Under the pieces are notes generated by a model. That model made no database searches and had not been told where the DNA came from. It saw nothing but the letters and a program-made list of their open reading frames with translations. A stretch of 64,000 bases of DNA from positions 100,212 through 164,211 of the forward strand of contig JBEKIL010000008.1 of NCBI GenBank assembly GCA_050011775.1. The letters are read 5' to 3'. Position 1 is the stretch's first letter, and each line of letters begins with the position of its first letter. This DNA is from CAVZMI01 sp050011775 (GTDB lineage: Bacteria; Bacteroidota; Ignavibacteria; UBA10030; CAVZMI01). The position numbers and the translations under genes were made by a program. Below, in pieces: positions 55,459 to 64,000 of the stretch.

Positions 55459-56677
55459 GGTTATCACCTATCAGATTTATTCCTTCCCAACATATAACGA
55501 GTTCTTCTTCCGTCGGAACGGTAAGTATCTTGACTTGCCTCTTTTTTGAATTCAATACGGATATTTTGTCTTTCGCAGCTTTGCGATTGGCAGTCTCGTC
55601 CAATTCTATTCCGCACCATTCCATATCACGGCAGACTCTTTCTCTCACCTGCCAGCTATTAACACCTATATCGTCGGTGAAGGCTAAAACGTCGATCCCG
55701 CCGAGTGCAGCGATGTAGCTTCCAATATATTTCTTCAGCCTGTGGACATACATCTTCAAAGCGAGTTCCGACTGATTTTCCGACTTCTCATCGATACGTT
55801 TAATAATATCTCTGATGTCACTGGAGAAAGATGAAATGCCGAGGAAACCACTTTTCCGATTCAGAATATCATTGAGTTCTTCAGCCCTATAACCGTAGGT
55901 AGCCATTAAATAGAGCGCGAGCATCGGATCGACATCTCCGGAACGCGTGCTCATCATCAAACCGGGAAGCGGAGTATACCCCATAGATGTGTCAATGGAA
56001 TGACCTTCTTTGATTGCTGCTACACTCGAACCACCGGTACCAAGATGGCATGCAACAATCTTCATCTTTTCCAACGGCGTGTGAAGAAAGCGGGCCACTT
56101 CTTTCGATACATATGAATAGGAAAGTCCATGAAATCCATATTTACGAAAGCCAAATTTTTTAACAATCTTCTTTGATAATCCGTATGTAAAAGCAACAGG
56201 AGGGATGGAAGAATGAAAAGCACTATCGAATGTTACATATTGTTGAACTTGCGGCAGCGAACGTTTGCACTCAAGTATTACACTGAACGAACTTGGATTA
56301 TGCAGAGGTGCCAACGATAAACACATTTTCAATAGTTTCATATTATCATTTGAGAGAAATACCGTTCTTTGAAAATGATCGCCGCCATGAACGAATCTAT
56401 GGCCTACATAGTGAATGGGAATATGGTCATTTTTTACATCTTCCAGGATTACCGCCGCAGCTTCTGCATGATCCTTCATGGGAATTATCTTTTTTTCAAC
56501 TTTTCCATTCATCCATGTCTCTACAAACGAGGGCTCCGTACCTGTCACACCCACCCGATGGGCTTTCCCGGAAAATATCCGCTCAATTGCTTTTGGATTC
56601 TTAACATTAAAAACCTTATAGGTCAATGACGAGCTTCCACAGTTGAAAACCAAAATATTTTTCTCTTGTTTCGGCAT
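55442..56677 (-). CDS. ackA: acetate kinase AckA-like
   Basis: A 411-residue acetate/propionate-family kinase, which interconverts acetyl phosphate and acetate with ATP. Catalytic positions are present: Asn in FNCGSSS, Arg in HRFVHGGD, Asp in FDSAFH, His in YGFHGLS, Arg in STRSGDVDP, and Glu in PTEEEL near the C-terminus. Oddities: the GIGEN nucleotide loop reads DDIGVNS, and GTSH is GLSY. No phosphotransacetylase gene is nearby. It heads a four-gene minus-strand unit with the pseudoenzyme, folE2 and fhs. Confidence 0.83.
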   Translation of the reverse strand: MPKQEKNILVFNCGSSSLTYKVFNVKNPKAIERIFSGKAHRVGVTGTEPSFVETWMNGKVEKKIIPMKDHAEAAAVILEDVKNDHIPIHYVGHRFVHGGDHFQRTVFLSNDNMKLLKMCLSLAPLHNPSSFSVILECKRSLPQVQQYVTFDSAFHSSIPPVAFTYGLSKKIVKKFGFRKYGFHGLSYSYVSKEVARFLHTPLEKMKIVACHLGTGGSSVAAIKEGHSIDTSMGYTPLPGLMMSTRSGDVDPMLALYLMATYGYRAEELNDILNRKSGFLGISSFSSDIRDIIKRIDEKSENQSELALKMYVHRLKKYIGSYIAALGGIDVLAFTDDIGVNSWQVRERVCRDMEWCGIELDETANRKAAKDKISVLNSKKRQVKILTVPTEEELVICWEGINLIGDNHDAAV

Positions 56678-56840
56678 TTCATTTTCTCTTTACAGACGAA
56701 ACGATTTTCCAAAAGATATCCGTAAAATATACGACAAATCATATAAATCTTCCATTTATATAAGTTTCATTAGTGCATGCCCGCGTAGAATAGCTTTTAC
56801 TTGTTGATTCATTTATACGCACCCTAAATACTAAAGTACA

Positions 56841-56976
56841 GGAGTTCAGGCTAAAGGCCGAACTCCGAGGGTGCGACTACCGCCTATGTCATTTTTTTCA
56901 CATTTTGGCGGTAGGCGCAGGCTCAGTTATACTACGGTCTGTGTGGGATGACAGCACTTTAGTGTCAGCCTGCGTT
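56841..56976. repeat. palindromic region with structured repeat copy 1
   Basis: A hairpin ggagttc/gaactcc (56841-56866) is followed by the word ccgcctatgtcat and then an element enclosed by an 8-bp stem cgcaggct (56916-56923) and agcctgcg (56967-56974). The inside contains gtgtgggatgacagcactttagtgtca. A second copy with the same inside but a different, still complementary stem lies at 63663-63725. The gap 56678-57129 has no gene. Confidence 0.7.
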
Positions 56977-57129
56977 GAATGAGACGTAATTGTATCTTTT
57001 TATCGCCCTGTTGTGAATTTCATCCCCCTCTTTCGTCCTTCCATCGGTTTATTCTGTTTTACTCCCGCAATCAATACTATTTTATCCAGCGTAGGTCACC
57101 AACGCATCTTCTTTAATAGGAGCATCACC

Positions 57130-57780
57130 ATGAAAAACAGAATAATATTTTCCATCATGCTCGGATGGTTCTTAATGAGCACAGCCATCGCACAAGGAAC
57201 AATCCAGGACCTTGAAACTAAACTGAGCCAAAATCCGAACGACGTCAATACGCTTGTTCAACTTGGCAAGGTGTATCACGATCAGGGTGCGGATGGAAAT
57301 AAGGAGGCTGTCGAAAAAGGGATGACCTATCTTGATAAAGCCCTGGAGCTTGAACCGGCAAACGGAGTGGCGCTAGCGTACCGCGGAAGCCTCTGGACAA
57401 TGCGAGCGCGGGATGCATGGTGGCCCTTTACAAAGATGAGCCGCGTGGACAAAGGGATAGATGAGATGGATAAAGCAGTCGAGTTGGCGCCGACGAACGT
57501 AACGGTTCGGATGGTCAGAGGAATCAACAGCTTACAATTGCCTTCAATGTTCAAGAGGCTATCGATCGCGCTGAAAGACTTCGACTATTTATTGAACTGC
57601 CGTGAATTCTCATACTTCGATGTGAAGCTTCAATCGACAATCTGTCTTTGGGCCGGCATCGCATATAAGCGTGATAATCAGACCAAGAAAGCGAAAGAGC
57701 TGCTTCAAAAGTCCCTTTCCCTCGCCCCGGAATCTTGGATGGCGGTAAAAGCAAGGGAAGAATTGAAAGAACTCATATAA
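57130..57780 (+). CDS. secreted tetratricopeptide-repeat protein
   Basis: A 216-residue protein with a signal peptide (about 1-22, ending AIAQG) and about three TPR-like units (DVNTLVQLGKVYHDQGADGN, GMTYLDKALELEPANGVALAYRGSL). ATG 57130 has AGGAG; the longer frame from 57013 runs through repeat-flanking DNA and is rejected. It starts an operon of seven plus-strand genes and probably assists assembly of envelope components in the periplasm. Confidence 0.78.
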   Translation: MKNRIIFSIMLGWFLMSTAIAQGTIQDLETKLSQNPNDVNTLVQLGKVYHDQGADGNKEAVEKGMTYLDKALELEPANGVALAYRGSLWTMRARDAWWPFTKMSRVDKGIDEMDKAVELAPTNVTVRMVRGINSLQLPSMFKRLSIALKDFDYLLNCREFSYFDVKLQSTICLWAGIAYKRDNQTKKAKELLQKSLSLAPESWMAVKAREELKELI

Positions 57781-57800
57781 CCGTCTAGGAGGTACACATT

Positions 57801-58478
57801 GTGAATGCTCTCGTACAAACAGAAGCTATTGTGAAGCACTACGAACTCGGCAAAGTGATCGTTCCGGCACTCCACAACGTTACGATGAAAATGGATCGAG
57901 GCGAGTTCGCCACGATATGCGGTCCATCGGGGAGTGGAAAAACCACACTGCTGAACCTTCTCGGATTCATCGATTCTCCAACAAGCGGGGAAGTGTTTTT
58001 TGATGGCGCCAGAATCACGTATAACGGCCGTTCGAACCATCACAAACTTCGTCTCGAAAAAGTCGGATTCATTTTTCAGACATTTAATCTTATTCCGGTG
58101 TTAACGGCGTATGAGAATGTGGAATATCCTCTCCTCCTGACCGCAAAGAGTTCGGCAGAACGAAGAACGCTGGTTGAGCGCATTCTGCGGGAAGTCAGGC
58201 TCTGGGAACACCGCCATCATAAGCCCAATGAGCTTTCCGGCGGTCAGCGGCAGCGAGTGGCAATCGCGCGTGCTCTTGTAAATAATCCGCAGCTCGTTCT
58301 TGCAGATGAACCAACTGCGAATATCGATTCTGTAACAGCCGCCGAGATCCTTGATCTGATGCGTACATTGAATGAAGAAGACAATGTGACATTCCTGTTT
58401 TCCACACACGATCCAGTTGTCGTGAGATATGCAATGCGCGTGATACGGCTTCATGACGGCGAGATTGTTGAGGCATAA
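57801..58478 (+). CDS. ABC transporter ATP-binding protein (LolD/MacB-like)
   Basis: A 225-residue ATPase: Walker A GPSGSGKTTLLNLLG, Q loop, signature LSGGQRQRVAIARAL, Walker B LVLADEPTANID, switch His in FSTHD. It belongs to the LolD/MacB/FtsE branch that works with FtsX-type permeases. GTG start at 57801 after AGGAGG. Powers the permease at 58501. Confidence 0.93.
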   Translation: MNALVQTEAIVKHYELGKVIVPALHNVTMKMDRGEFATICGPSGSGKTTLLNLLGFIDSPTSGEVFFDGARITYNGRSNHHKLRLEKVGFIFQTFNLIPVLTAYENVEYPLLLTAKSSAERRTLVERILREVRLWEHRHHKPNELSGGQRQRVAIARALVNNPQLVLADEPTANIDSVTAAEILDLMRTLNEEDNVTFLFSTHDPVVVRYAMRVIRLHDGEIVEA

Positions 58479-58500
58479 GCCTAACAAGGAGAAATAAAAA

Positions 58501-59727
58501 ATGTTAAAATTTATCAGACTTGCATTCAAAAATGTATTTCGTAACCGGCGAAGGACCGTAATCACGGGGTTGGTTCTCGTGTTCGGTGCCGCAGCTCTCA
58601 TTCTTGCCGGCGGATTCATTTCGTTTACCTTCAGGGGACTTCGTGAAAGCACCATCCGCGGTCAGCTTGGACATATTCAAATTTATCACAAGGACTTCTT
58701 TCAAGCAGAAGAGGAAAAACCGCTCCAGTACGGACTGGATAATGTAGAGGATCTCAAGAAGATCATACTCACACAGAATCATGTTCGATTCACTATGGCA
58801 CGGATAGAATTCTCAGGTCTCCTTTCGAACGGCGACAAGTCGGCTGTATTTCTTGGCCGCGGTGTGGAGCCGGAGAAAGAGAACAAGCTTACCGGATTTG
58901 CCCTTAACGTCGATACCGGGAAATTCCTGGGAGAGAATCTGCAAAACGAAGCCGAGTCGGAAGTGATTGTGGCACGCGGACTAGCGAAAACTCTCAAAGC
59001 AAAAGTTGGGGACTATCTCACTCTCATGACGACAACATCAAAAGGTGCGTTGAACGCAATGGATGTAAAGGTTGCGGGCATTTACTCGACAGGAATCCCG
59101 GAATATGATGAACGTGCGCTTATGGTGGATCTTCATACTGCGCAACAGCTTCTCGTCACACAAAAAGTTTCGAAACTGGTCGTCGTTCTGGATGAAACCG
59201 AAAAGACACAGGAGGTCGCTTCGGTTCTCGACAAACTCCTGCCAAATACGGTTTCAAGAAGGTGGGACGAACTTGCGACATTCTATAGAGCGGTTGTCCG
59301 TCTGTACGATTCCATCTTTGTATTCCTTGGGGTGATTATCTTTGTTATTGTCGTGTTGAGCAGTTCGAACACAATGATGATGTCCATATTCGAACGGACG
59401 AAAGAAATTGGAACCCAGCTTGCCGTCGGCACATCCCGTGTACGGCTGCTTGTAAACTTCCTCTATGAAGGATTACTCATCGGAATTCTCGGAGGCGGGC
59501 TTGGATTGATCATTGCGCTCGGGTTATCACTTCTGATCAATTATTCCGGACTCACTATGCCGCCGCCTCCCGGATTCACGAATGGCTATCCGTTATTCGT
59601 CGACCTTGTACCCCAGATCTTTGCGGGAGTGTTCCTGCTTATTATGGCAACGACCGTCTTGTCGACAATCTTTCCTGCTCTCAAAGCATCCCGCATGAAG
59701 ATAGTCGATGCTCTCGGACATATATGA
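58501..59727 (+). CDS. ABC transporter permease (FtsX/LolE-like)
   Basis: A 408-residue MacB/FtsX-type permease: TM1 at about 15-40, a large periplasmic domain (about 45-270), and three helices at the end (about 278-300, 325-350, 370-395), with the FtsX-motif MMSIFERTKEIGTQLAVGTSR. It should extract lipoprotein or lipid from the inner membrane with the ATPase. Its stop overlaps the next ATG by 4 bases. Confidence 0.92.
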   Translation: MLKFIRLAFKNVFRNRRRTVITGLVLVFGAAALILAGGFISFTFRGLRESTIRGQLGHIQIYHKDFFQAEEEKPLQYGLDNVEDLKKIILTQNHVRFTMARIEFSGLLSNGDKSAVFLGRGVEPEKENKLTGFALNVDTGKFLGENLQNEAESEVIVARGLAKTLKAKVGDYLTLMTTTSKGALNAMDVKVAGIYSTGIPEYDERALMVDLHTAQQLLVTQKVSKLVVVLDETEKTQEVASVLDKLLPNTVSRRWDELATFYRAVVRLYDSIFVFLGVIIFVIVVLSSSNTMMMSIFERTKEIGTQLAVGTSRVRLLVNFLYEGLLIGILGGGLGLIIALGLSLLINYSGLTMPPPPGFTNGYPLFVDLVPQIFAGVFLLIMATTVLSTIFPALKASRMKIVDALGHI

Positions 59728-60521
59728 TTGTGAAAAGGATAAATCAGATGAGACATAAATTTATTAGTTTAGCATTGTGCGTGGTAATGCTCCTCGCAAT
59801 TAAAATAGCTTCTGCTCAGATGGAACAATCGATCGAACGCAGAAAAGATACACCGACGGCAGAAGAGATTCTGCACCAGTCCGATCTAAGCCGGAATGGA
59901 TGGGAATCTTACACGGTCATCACAAGCATCAAAAACTATGTGGATGAGGAATTAAAGGACGAAGGGAGTTTCGAGGTGTCCATGAAAGGAGCCGATAAGA
60001 CGCTGGTGAAGTTCCTGAATGCCGATGTCAAGGGTCAATACCTTCTTATGCTCGATGATGCCATGTGGATTTACATGCCTAACACACGGAAACCGATCCG
60101 GATTACTCCTTTGCAACGGCTGATGGGTAATGCTTCGAATGGCGACGTGGCCCGCACACGGTACGCGGATGATTATGCTGCAACGCTCAAACGTGAGCAG
60201 GTTATAGATGGAGTTTCCTGCTACATGCTTGAATTGATGGCGAAACGGGAAGGCGCGACTTATCAGAGAATCGAGTACTGGGTCGCAAAAGAAAATCTCT
60301 GGCCAAAGAAAGCGGAAATCTATTTAACCTCGGGGAAACATTACAAGACTATTATTTACGACAAGTACAGACTTATTTCCGACAGAGTCCTTCTTTCGCA
60401 GATGACGATTCTCGATGCGCTTCGCGAAGGAAGAACAACGATTATGACATTTACCGGATATACACAACGCGACATTCCGGCAAAGTATTTCAACAAAGAT
60501 TATCTGGAAAAACTTCGATGA
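59724..60521 (+). CDS. outer membrane lipoprotein-sorting (LolA-like) protein
   Basis: A 265-residue periplasmic protein with a signal peptide (about 8-32, ending ASAQM) and an LolA/LppX-like half-barrel: TPTAEEILHQSDLSRNGWESY, FLNADVKGQYLLMLDDAMWIYMPNTRKPIRITPLQRLMG, and YWVAKENLWPKKAEIYLTSGKHYKT. This matches COG2834-type lipoprotein carriers. Coupled to both neighbours by ATGA overlaps, so it likely receives cargo from the ABC pair. Confidence 0.85.
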   Translation: MIVKRINQMRHKFISLALCVVMLLAIKIASAQMEQSIERRKDTPTAEEILHQSDLSRNGWESYTVITSIKNYVDEELKDEGSFEVSMKGADKTLVKFLNADVKGQYLLMLDDAMWIYMPNTRKPIRITPLQRLMGNASNGDVARTRYADDYAATLKREQVIDGVSCYMLELMAKREGATYQRIEYWVAKENLWPKKAEIYLTSGKHYKTIIYDKYRLISDRVLLSQMTILDALREGRTTIMTFTGYTQRDIPAKYFNKDYLEKLR

Positions 60522-61801
60522 CCCGGTTATTACACTTGATGATCGTATGGCATACGGTCCTTTTCGCTGTGCCTGCGATCCACGCTCAACCTCTGCAAAC
60601 CGGTTTTTCGTTTGTGGATGAAGGAACGTACAACAAGATAAATACAACGACTCCGCTGAACTACGATAATCGAATACTGCCGCAGCCAACGTTTGGGCAA
60701 ATGGGAACTGCATCTCTCTCTCTTGGGTATAGTGTGTTTTCTGGCTCGTTGGGGTTTACTGCCGTCACGAACAATTTAAGCAAGCCGGAATACGATTATA
60801 GAATCCGTGAACTTTCGGCGGATATTTCTGTTACCGATGAGATAAACCTTCTTATCGGGAAAAATATTCTTAAGTGGGGGACAGGATATGCGTTCAATCC
60901 CACCGGCGTAGTCGAGCCGCAACGTTCTCCTTCCGATCCATCAGACAGGCTCAATCAAAACGACGGCAGAACGCTCCTATCCCTGACCGCGTATCACGAA
61001 AAAAGTTCGCTGACATTTGTCTATTTGAACGATGCCCGGGTGGTAAACTCCACACTGTATTGGGGTACTAACGAGTACGCAATCCGGGCTAACACCTTCC
61101 TGAGCGGCTTTGACATTTCCCTCATCGGGTATTACAAACAATCCGACAGACTCGAATGTGGCGCAAATTTCTCTTATGTTATTGGGGATCAGTTAGAGCT
61201 GCACGGTGAATGCCTCGTAAAAACGGGTTCATCATATCAGTACCATCGGATCATAACGACTGATAATGAGAAGCAGATTTTTATTTCTGATCCATACATG
61301 ACACTTTATGATAATTCCAAACGGATTTTTTACAAGGCGTTGTTTGGCGGACAATATACATTCAATAACGGCGTGAATCTGGCTTTAGAATATTACCACA
61401 ATGCCGAAGGATTGAGTTCGCAGGAATGGAATAGATGGATGAATTTTGTTAAATTTCAGGATGCAATCCAGAAAGGGACGATCATCGTTCCGCCGGAGAT
61501 GGTTGAGCCTTCACGTCTGAACCTGCTCTGGTCGCTCAAAACATTCTCACCACGCGGAACAATGAGGGATTATTTCTTCGCGCGTGGATTCTATTCAACA
61601 GAAAGCTGGAGCTTTGAAGCGATCTGTTTCATGAATGCGAACGACATGAGCACTGTCTTGGTCCCGAGTGTTACGCGGAGAGTTTCAGAGAATTGTTCTC
61701 TCTATGTGCGTTACACTGCATATCTGGGAAGAGACGGCTCGGAATTTGGCTCACTATTTACAACAACTGCATTGAACCTTGGAATCGGAGTTCAACTATG
61801 A
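60518..61801 (+). CDS. outer-membrane beta-barrel (porin-like) protein
   Basis: A 427-residue protein with a signal peptide (about 1-23) and a long series of alternating strands rich in Tyr, Gly and Asn (LSLGYSVFSGSLGFTAV, NLLIGKNILKWGTGYAFNP, EYYHNAEGLSS). It ends in a hydrophobic strand GIGVQL, as barrel proteins do. Similar barrels accompany LolA-like/ABC operons. It is presumably the outer-membrane partner. Confidence 0.72.
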   Translation: MTRLLHLMIVWHTVLFAVPAIHAQPLQTGFSFVDEGTYNKINTTTPLNYDNRILPQPTFGQMGTASLSLGYSVFSGSLGFTAVTNNLSKPEYDYRIRELSADISVTDEINLLIGKNILKWGTGYAFNPTGVVEPQRSPSDPSDRLNQNDGRTLLSLTAYHEKSSLTFVYLNDARVVNSTLYWGTNEYAIRANTFLSGFDISLIGYYKQSDRLECGANFSYVIGDQLELHGECLVKTGSSYQYHRIITTDNEKQIFISDPYMTLYDNSKRIFYKALFGGQYTFNNGVNLALEYYHNAEGLSSQEWNRWMNFVKFQDAIQKGTIIVPPEMVEPSRLNLLWSLKTFSPRGTMRDYFFARGFYSTESWSFEAICFMNANDMSTVLVPSVTRRVSENCSLYVRYTAYLGRDGSEFGSLFTTTALNLGIGVQL

Positions 61802-62820
61802 CCAAGAAAGATTTAACCCGGATAGCAGTGGTTTGTTTGGTCAGCACAGTAATTGTGGCATCCGCATTGACGTTTATGGACCCATCTCATTGGGTCATCT
61901 ACGTATACGACTCGTTTGTTTTTTCGTTCTGCATCGGTATTTCAATTTCAATCCTCATTCACATTTTTTTACACCGGCTTAAACTGCTTTCTCTGATTCC
62001 CAGAACCGGCGCTCTGTTCGTTCTCTTTTTAATAGGAGGGTTGGTCGGTACCGAGATCGGAACCATAATATTGAAAATGAATCTTGATATGCAAGATCAT
62101 TTCCGACTTCTTCTTTTTAATCTGCTTCTTGCGACAATTTTCGGAGGTATTGCTTTCCTCTATTTAACACTCCGGGGTAAGGTACAGCGTATGGCTGAAA
62201 AGCTGAAGGAGAAGGAGATTCAGGAAGAGAAACTCATGCGTCTCAAAACGGAGGCAGAATTAGAAGCGCTGCAAGCCAAGGTCAATCCGCATTTCCTTTT
62301 CAACACTCTCAACTCTATTGCCAGCCTCATCTCCGAAAATCCGGCGGCGGCAGAAGAGACGGTCGAGAAACTATCGGGACTATTTCGGTATACTTTACAG
62401 AGCACGGTAAACAGTACCGTTAAACTTTCCGAGGAATTGGAAATCGTTCGCTTGTATCTTCAGATTGAAAAAATCCGGTTCGGGAACAGGCTGGAATTCG
62501 AAATCATAAGCGATGACCGGCTAAACAACATCGACGTACCGGCGCTTCTTATTCAACCGTTGGTGGAGAACAGCATTAAGCACGGTATTGCATTAGAAGT
62601 GCAGGGAGGCACGATCCGTGTCGAAGCAAAGCAGATTGATGAAGAATGCCATATTATAGTGACTGATTCCGGAAAAGGTTTTACGGCTGAAGCCGGTGAA
62701 ACAGGCTTCGGATTGAAAAGTATCAGGGAGCGTTTAAAACTGCTCTACGGGAATAAGGCGACCTTGAACGTGTTTCACGATGGAAACACGCACTTACATA
62801 TCTCAATCCCCATTTATTAA
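61798..62820 (+). CDS. LytS-type sensor histidine kinase
   Basis: A 340-residue kinase with four membrane helices (about 10-27, 35-60, 71-92, 103-125), a charged coil, and the His_kinase domain with phosphoacceptor His165 in VNPHFLFNTLNS, followed by HATPase (LVENSIKHGI, TDSGKGF, GFGLKSIRERL). ATG 61798 overlaps the previous stop by four bases. Pairs with the LytTR regulator that follows nine bases later. Confidence 0.93.
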   Translation: MTKKDLTRIAVVCLVSTVIVASALTFMDPSHWVIYVYDSFVFSFCIGISISILIHIFLHRLKLLSLIPRTGALFVLFLIGGLVGTEIGTIILKMNLDMQDHFRLLLFNLLLATIFGGIAFLYLTLRGKVQRMAEKLKEKEIQEEKLMRLKTEAELEALQAKVNPHFLFNTLNSIASLISENPAAAEETVEKLSGLFRYTLQSTVNSTVKLSEELEIVRLYLQIEKIRFGNRLEFEIISDDRLNNIDVPALLIQPLVENSIKHGIALEVQGGTIRVEAKQIDEECHIIVTDSGKGFTAEAGETGFGLKSIRERLKLLYGNKATLNVFHDGNTHLHISIPIY

Positions 62821-62828
62821 GGCCCGCC

Positions 62829-63575
62829 ATGCATATTCGCGCGATAATTGTGGACGATGAAGAACTTGCCAGGAAGCGCTTGAGGAAGCTGCTCCGGAAA
62901 TACCAGCCGGAAATGGAAATTATCGCTGAAGCGCAAAATGGTGAAGAAGCTGTTGATAAAATATCCACCCTGCGGCCTGAGGTGATTTTTCTGGACGTTC
63001 AGATGCCGGGATACGATGGATTTGAAGTCGTTCGCCGGTTACGGACGAAGCCCTTTATCGTTTTTGTCACGGCCTACAATGAATATGCGCTGAAAGCGTT
63101 TGAAGAGAACTCGGTCGATTATCTGTTGAAACCGATAGAACAAAAACGTCTCGACAAGGCAGTGGAAAAACTTCGACAGCTTTTCGACAGCTCAAAGCTT
63201 CAATTTAACGAGAACATTGAACGCATGTTGTCGCAGCTCGTATCGCCATCGCTGCAGCGTATGAAAGTAAAAATCGGAGAAAAGATACTTCTTATCGATC
63301 TTTCAGATGTTGTTTATTTTGAGGCGAAGGATAAATACACGTTCCTCCATACATCAGACCGGGAGTATATGATCGATGAAACAATTACCGATCTCGAGGT
63401 CAAGCTGGACAAGTCCAATTTCATCCGCATTCATCGCGCCGTCATCGTCAATGTGAAGTTCATTCGTGAGCTTGTCAAGTGGTTTGCCGGACGATATAAA
63501 GTGAAGCTCAAAGACAAGAAAGAAACCGAGCTTATTGTCAGTCGTCGGTACGCAGATCAGATCCGCCATCTGTAG
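62829..63575 (+). CDS. LytTR-family response regulator
   Basis: A 248-residue regulator: receiver domain (1-118) with acidic pocket DDEE at 9-12 and Asp56 in VIFLDVQMP, then a LytTR DNA-binding domain (about 145-248) with KVKIGEKILLIDLSDVVYFEAKDKYT and NFIRIHRAVIVNVKFI. It should bind direct repeats upstream of its targets, most simply this envelope operon. Confidence 0.94.
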   Translation: MHIRAIIVDDEELARKRLRKLLRKYQPEMEIIAEAQNGEEAVDKISTLRPEVIFLDVQMPGYDGFEVVRRLRTKPFIVFVTAYNEYALKAFEENSVDYLLKPIEQKRLDKAVEKLRQLFDSSKLQFNENIERMLSQLVSPSLQRMKVKIGEKILLIDLSDVVYFEAKDKYTFLHTSDREYMIDETITDLEVKLDKSNFIRIHRAVIVNVKFIRELVKWFAGRYKVKLKDKKETELIVSRRYADQIRHL

Positions 63576-64000
63576 GTAATAACTTAAAAGCCTTTGCGTA
63601 AAACTTTGGGATGGTTCCCCCTTTTTGACCCCTAAACCATTTTTTTATCGTGTGACGGTAGCCGCGGACTCAGTCATCACGCCATTCTGCGTGTGGGATG
63701 ACAGTACTTTAGTGTCACGTCCGCGTTTAATGAAAATTTTTTGAATAGTGTCTCGCAGTCTTCTTTTATTTCAATTTCTTTTCCTTGCGATGGCGCAATT
63801 CTCGAAGGAGGAATAAGATTGTGTTTGTAATTCACCATCAAACGTATATATTGATTTAGACTTGTCCAAAATAGCTTTATCAAAGAACAGTGTTAATGGT
63901 GTCACTTTCTTTTTGAAAAGCCCCGTGCTTCTGAAAGAACATGTCAGAGTCCTCCACAAAACGAAGACGGGACGATATATCGAAAGTGACAGAAAGAAAA
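63576..64000. other. terminal gene-free region
   Basis: It holds the structured repeat copy 2 (63663-63725). Two overlapping minus-strand open frames (63677-63883 and 63771-63959) have no ribosome site and no recognisable domain; they could be remnants. The last 100 bases may continue a gene outside the window but show no start or frame that can be defended. Confidence 0.4.
63650..63727. repeat. structured repeat copy 2
   Basis: The stem cgcggac (63663-63669) with gtccgcg (63719-63725) encloses gtgtgggatgacagtactttagtgtca, nearly identical to the inside of copy 1 (56916-56974). The outer stem sequence is different but still pairs. Copies 1 and 2 bracket the envelope operon in the same orientation. 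Confidence 0.7.

Noticed and set aside
63677..63959. Two overlapping minus-strand frames at the window end
   Set aside because: No start signals or domains, and the first overlaps the structured repeat.

Overview
The window comes from a Gram-negative, didermic bacterium of moderate GC. It encodes a lipid A-type acyltransferase, a heptosyltransferase-like GT9, an O-antigen ligase, a TolC/RND efflux operon, beta-barrel outer-membrane proteins and a Lol-like ABC module. The gene mix (large PAS/GAF hybrid kinases, YtcJ amidohydrolase, PadR-HAAS pair, LytS/LytTR pair, GxxP-type envelope proteins) and readable AGGAG ribosome sites fit an environmental member of the Bacteroidota/Ignavibacteriota/Chlorobiota side of bacteria. 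This is an inference from gene style; no rRNA is present to settle it.

Layout. 0.4-3.1 kb: LPS acyltransferase and glycosyltransferase, with convergent mazG. 3.3-11.4 kb: amidohydrolase, a 1259-residue hybrid kinase, a lone PAS protein, a sodium/solute symporter with a small membrane partner. 11.5-18.8 kb: TetR - TolC - adaptor - RND operon with an operator array, two MITE-like repeats, and a PII-like gene with a decayed paralogue. 19-24.7 kb (minus): O-antigen ligase carrying a large propeller-like insertion, a secreted phosphodiesterase and three envelope proteins. 24.8-25.5 kb: an initiator tRNA gene, a GIY-YIG endonuclease gene, and a second initiator tRNA copy split by four palindromes. 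25.7-29.7 kb (minus): tandem jelly-roll protein, small secreted protein, OmpR-type two-component system. 29.7-33.6 kb: lipoprotein plus a phospholipase C-like protein bracketed by direct repeats. 33.7-40.7 kb: DJ-1 / TPP enzyme / EthD / ankyrin / NTF2 / DJ-1 / broken ferredoxin / VOC / TMEM175 cluster. 40.8-48.3 kb (minus): partner-switching regulators (PP2C, anti-sigma kinase, two STAS) interleaved with glgX and an AGE-fold enzyme. 48.9-51.6 kb: PadR-HAAS pair and a broken amidohydrolase. 51.8-56.7 kb (minus): acetate kinase, an acetate-kinase pseudoenzyme, FolE2 and formate-THF ligase. 57.1-63.6 kb: a seven-gene envelope operon (TPR, ABC ATPase, permease, LolA-like, porin-like, LytS kinase, LytTR regulator).

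The most unusual locus is 24.96-25.52 kb. Two copies of an initiator tRNA flank a GIY-YIG gene whose 3' end reads into the second tRNA. That second tRNA holds four hairpin insertions, all at junctions or loops of the cloverleaf. Other candidates for undescribed biology are the O-antigen ligase with an inserted propeller-like domain, the kinase/pseudokinase AckA pair, the glycogen-linked partner-switching operon, and a repeat pair with covarying stems around the envelope operon. Several gene blocks are bracketed by direct-repeat pairs, suggesting an accessory-rich, repeat-laden genome.
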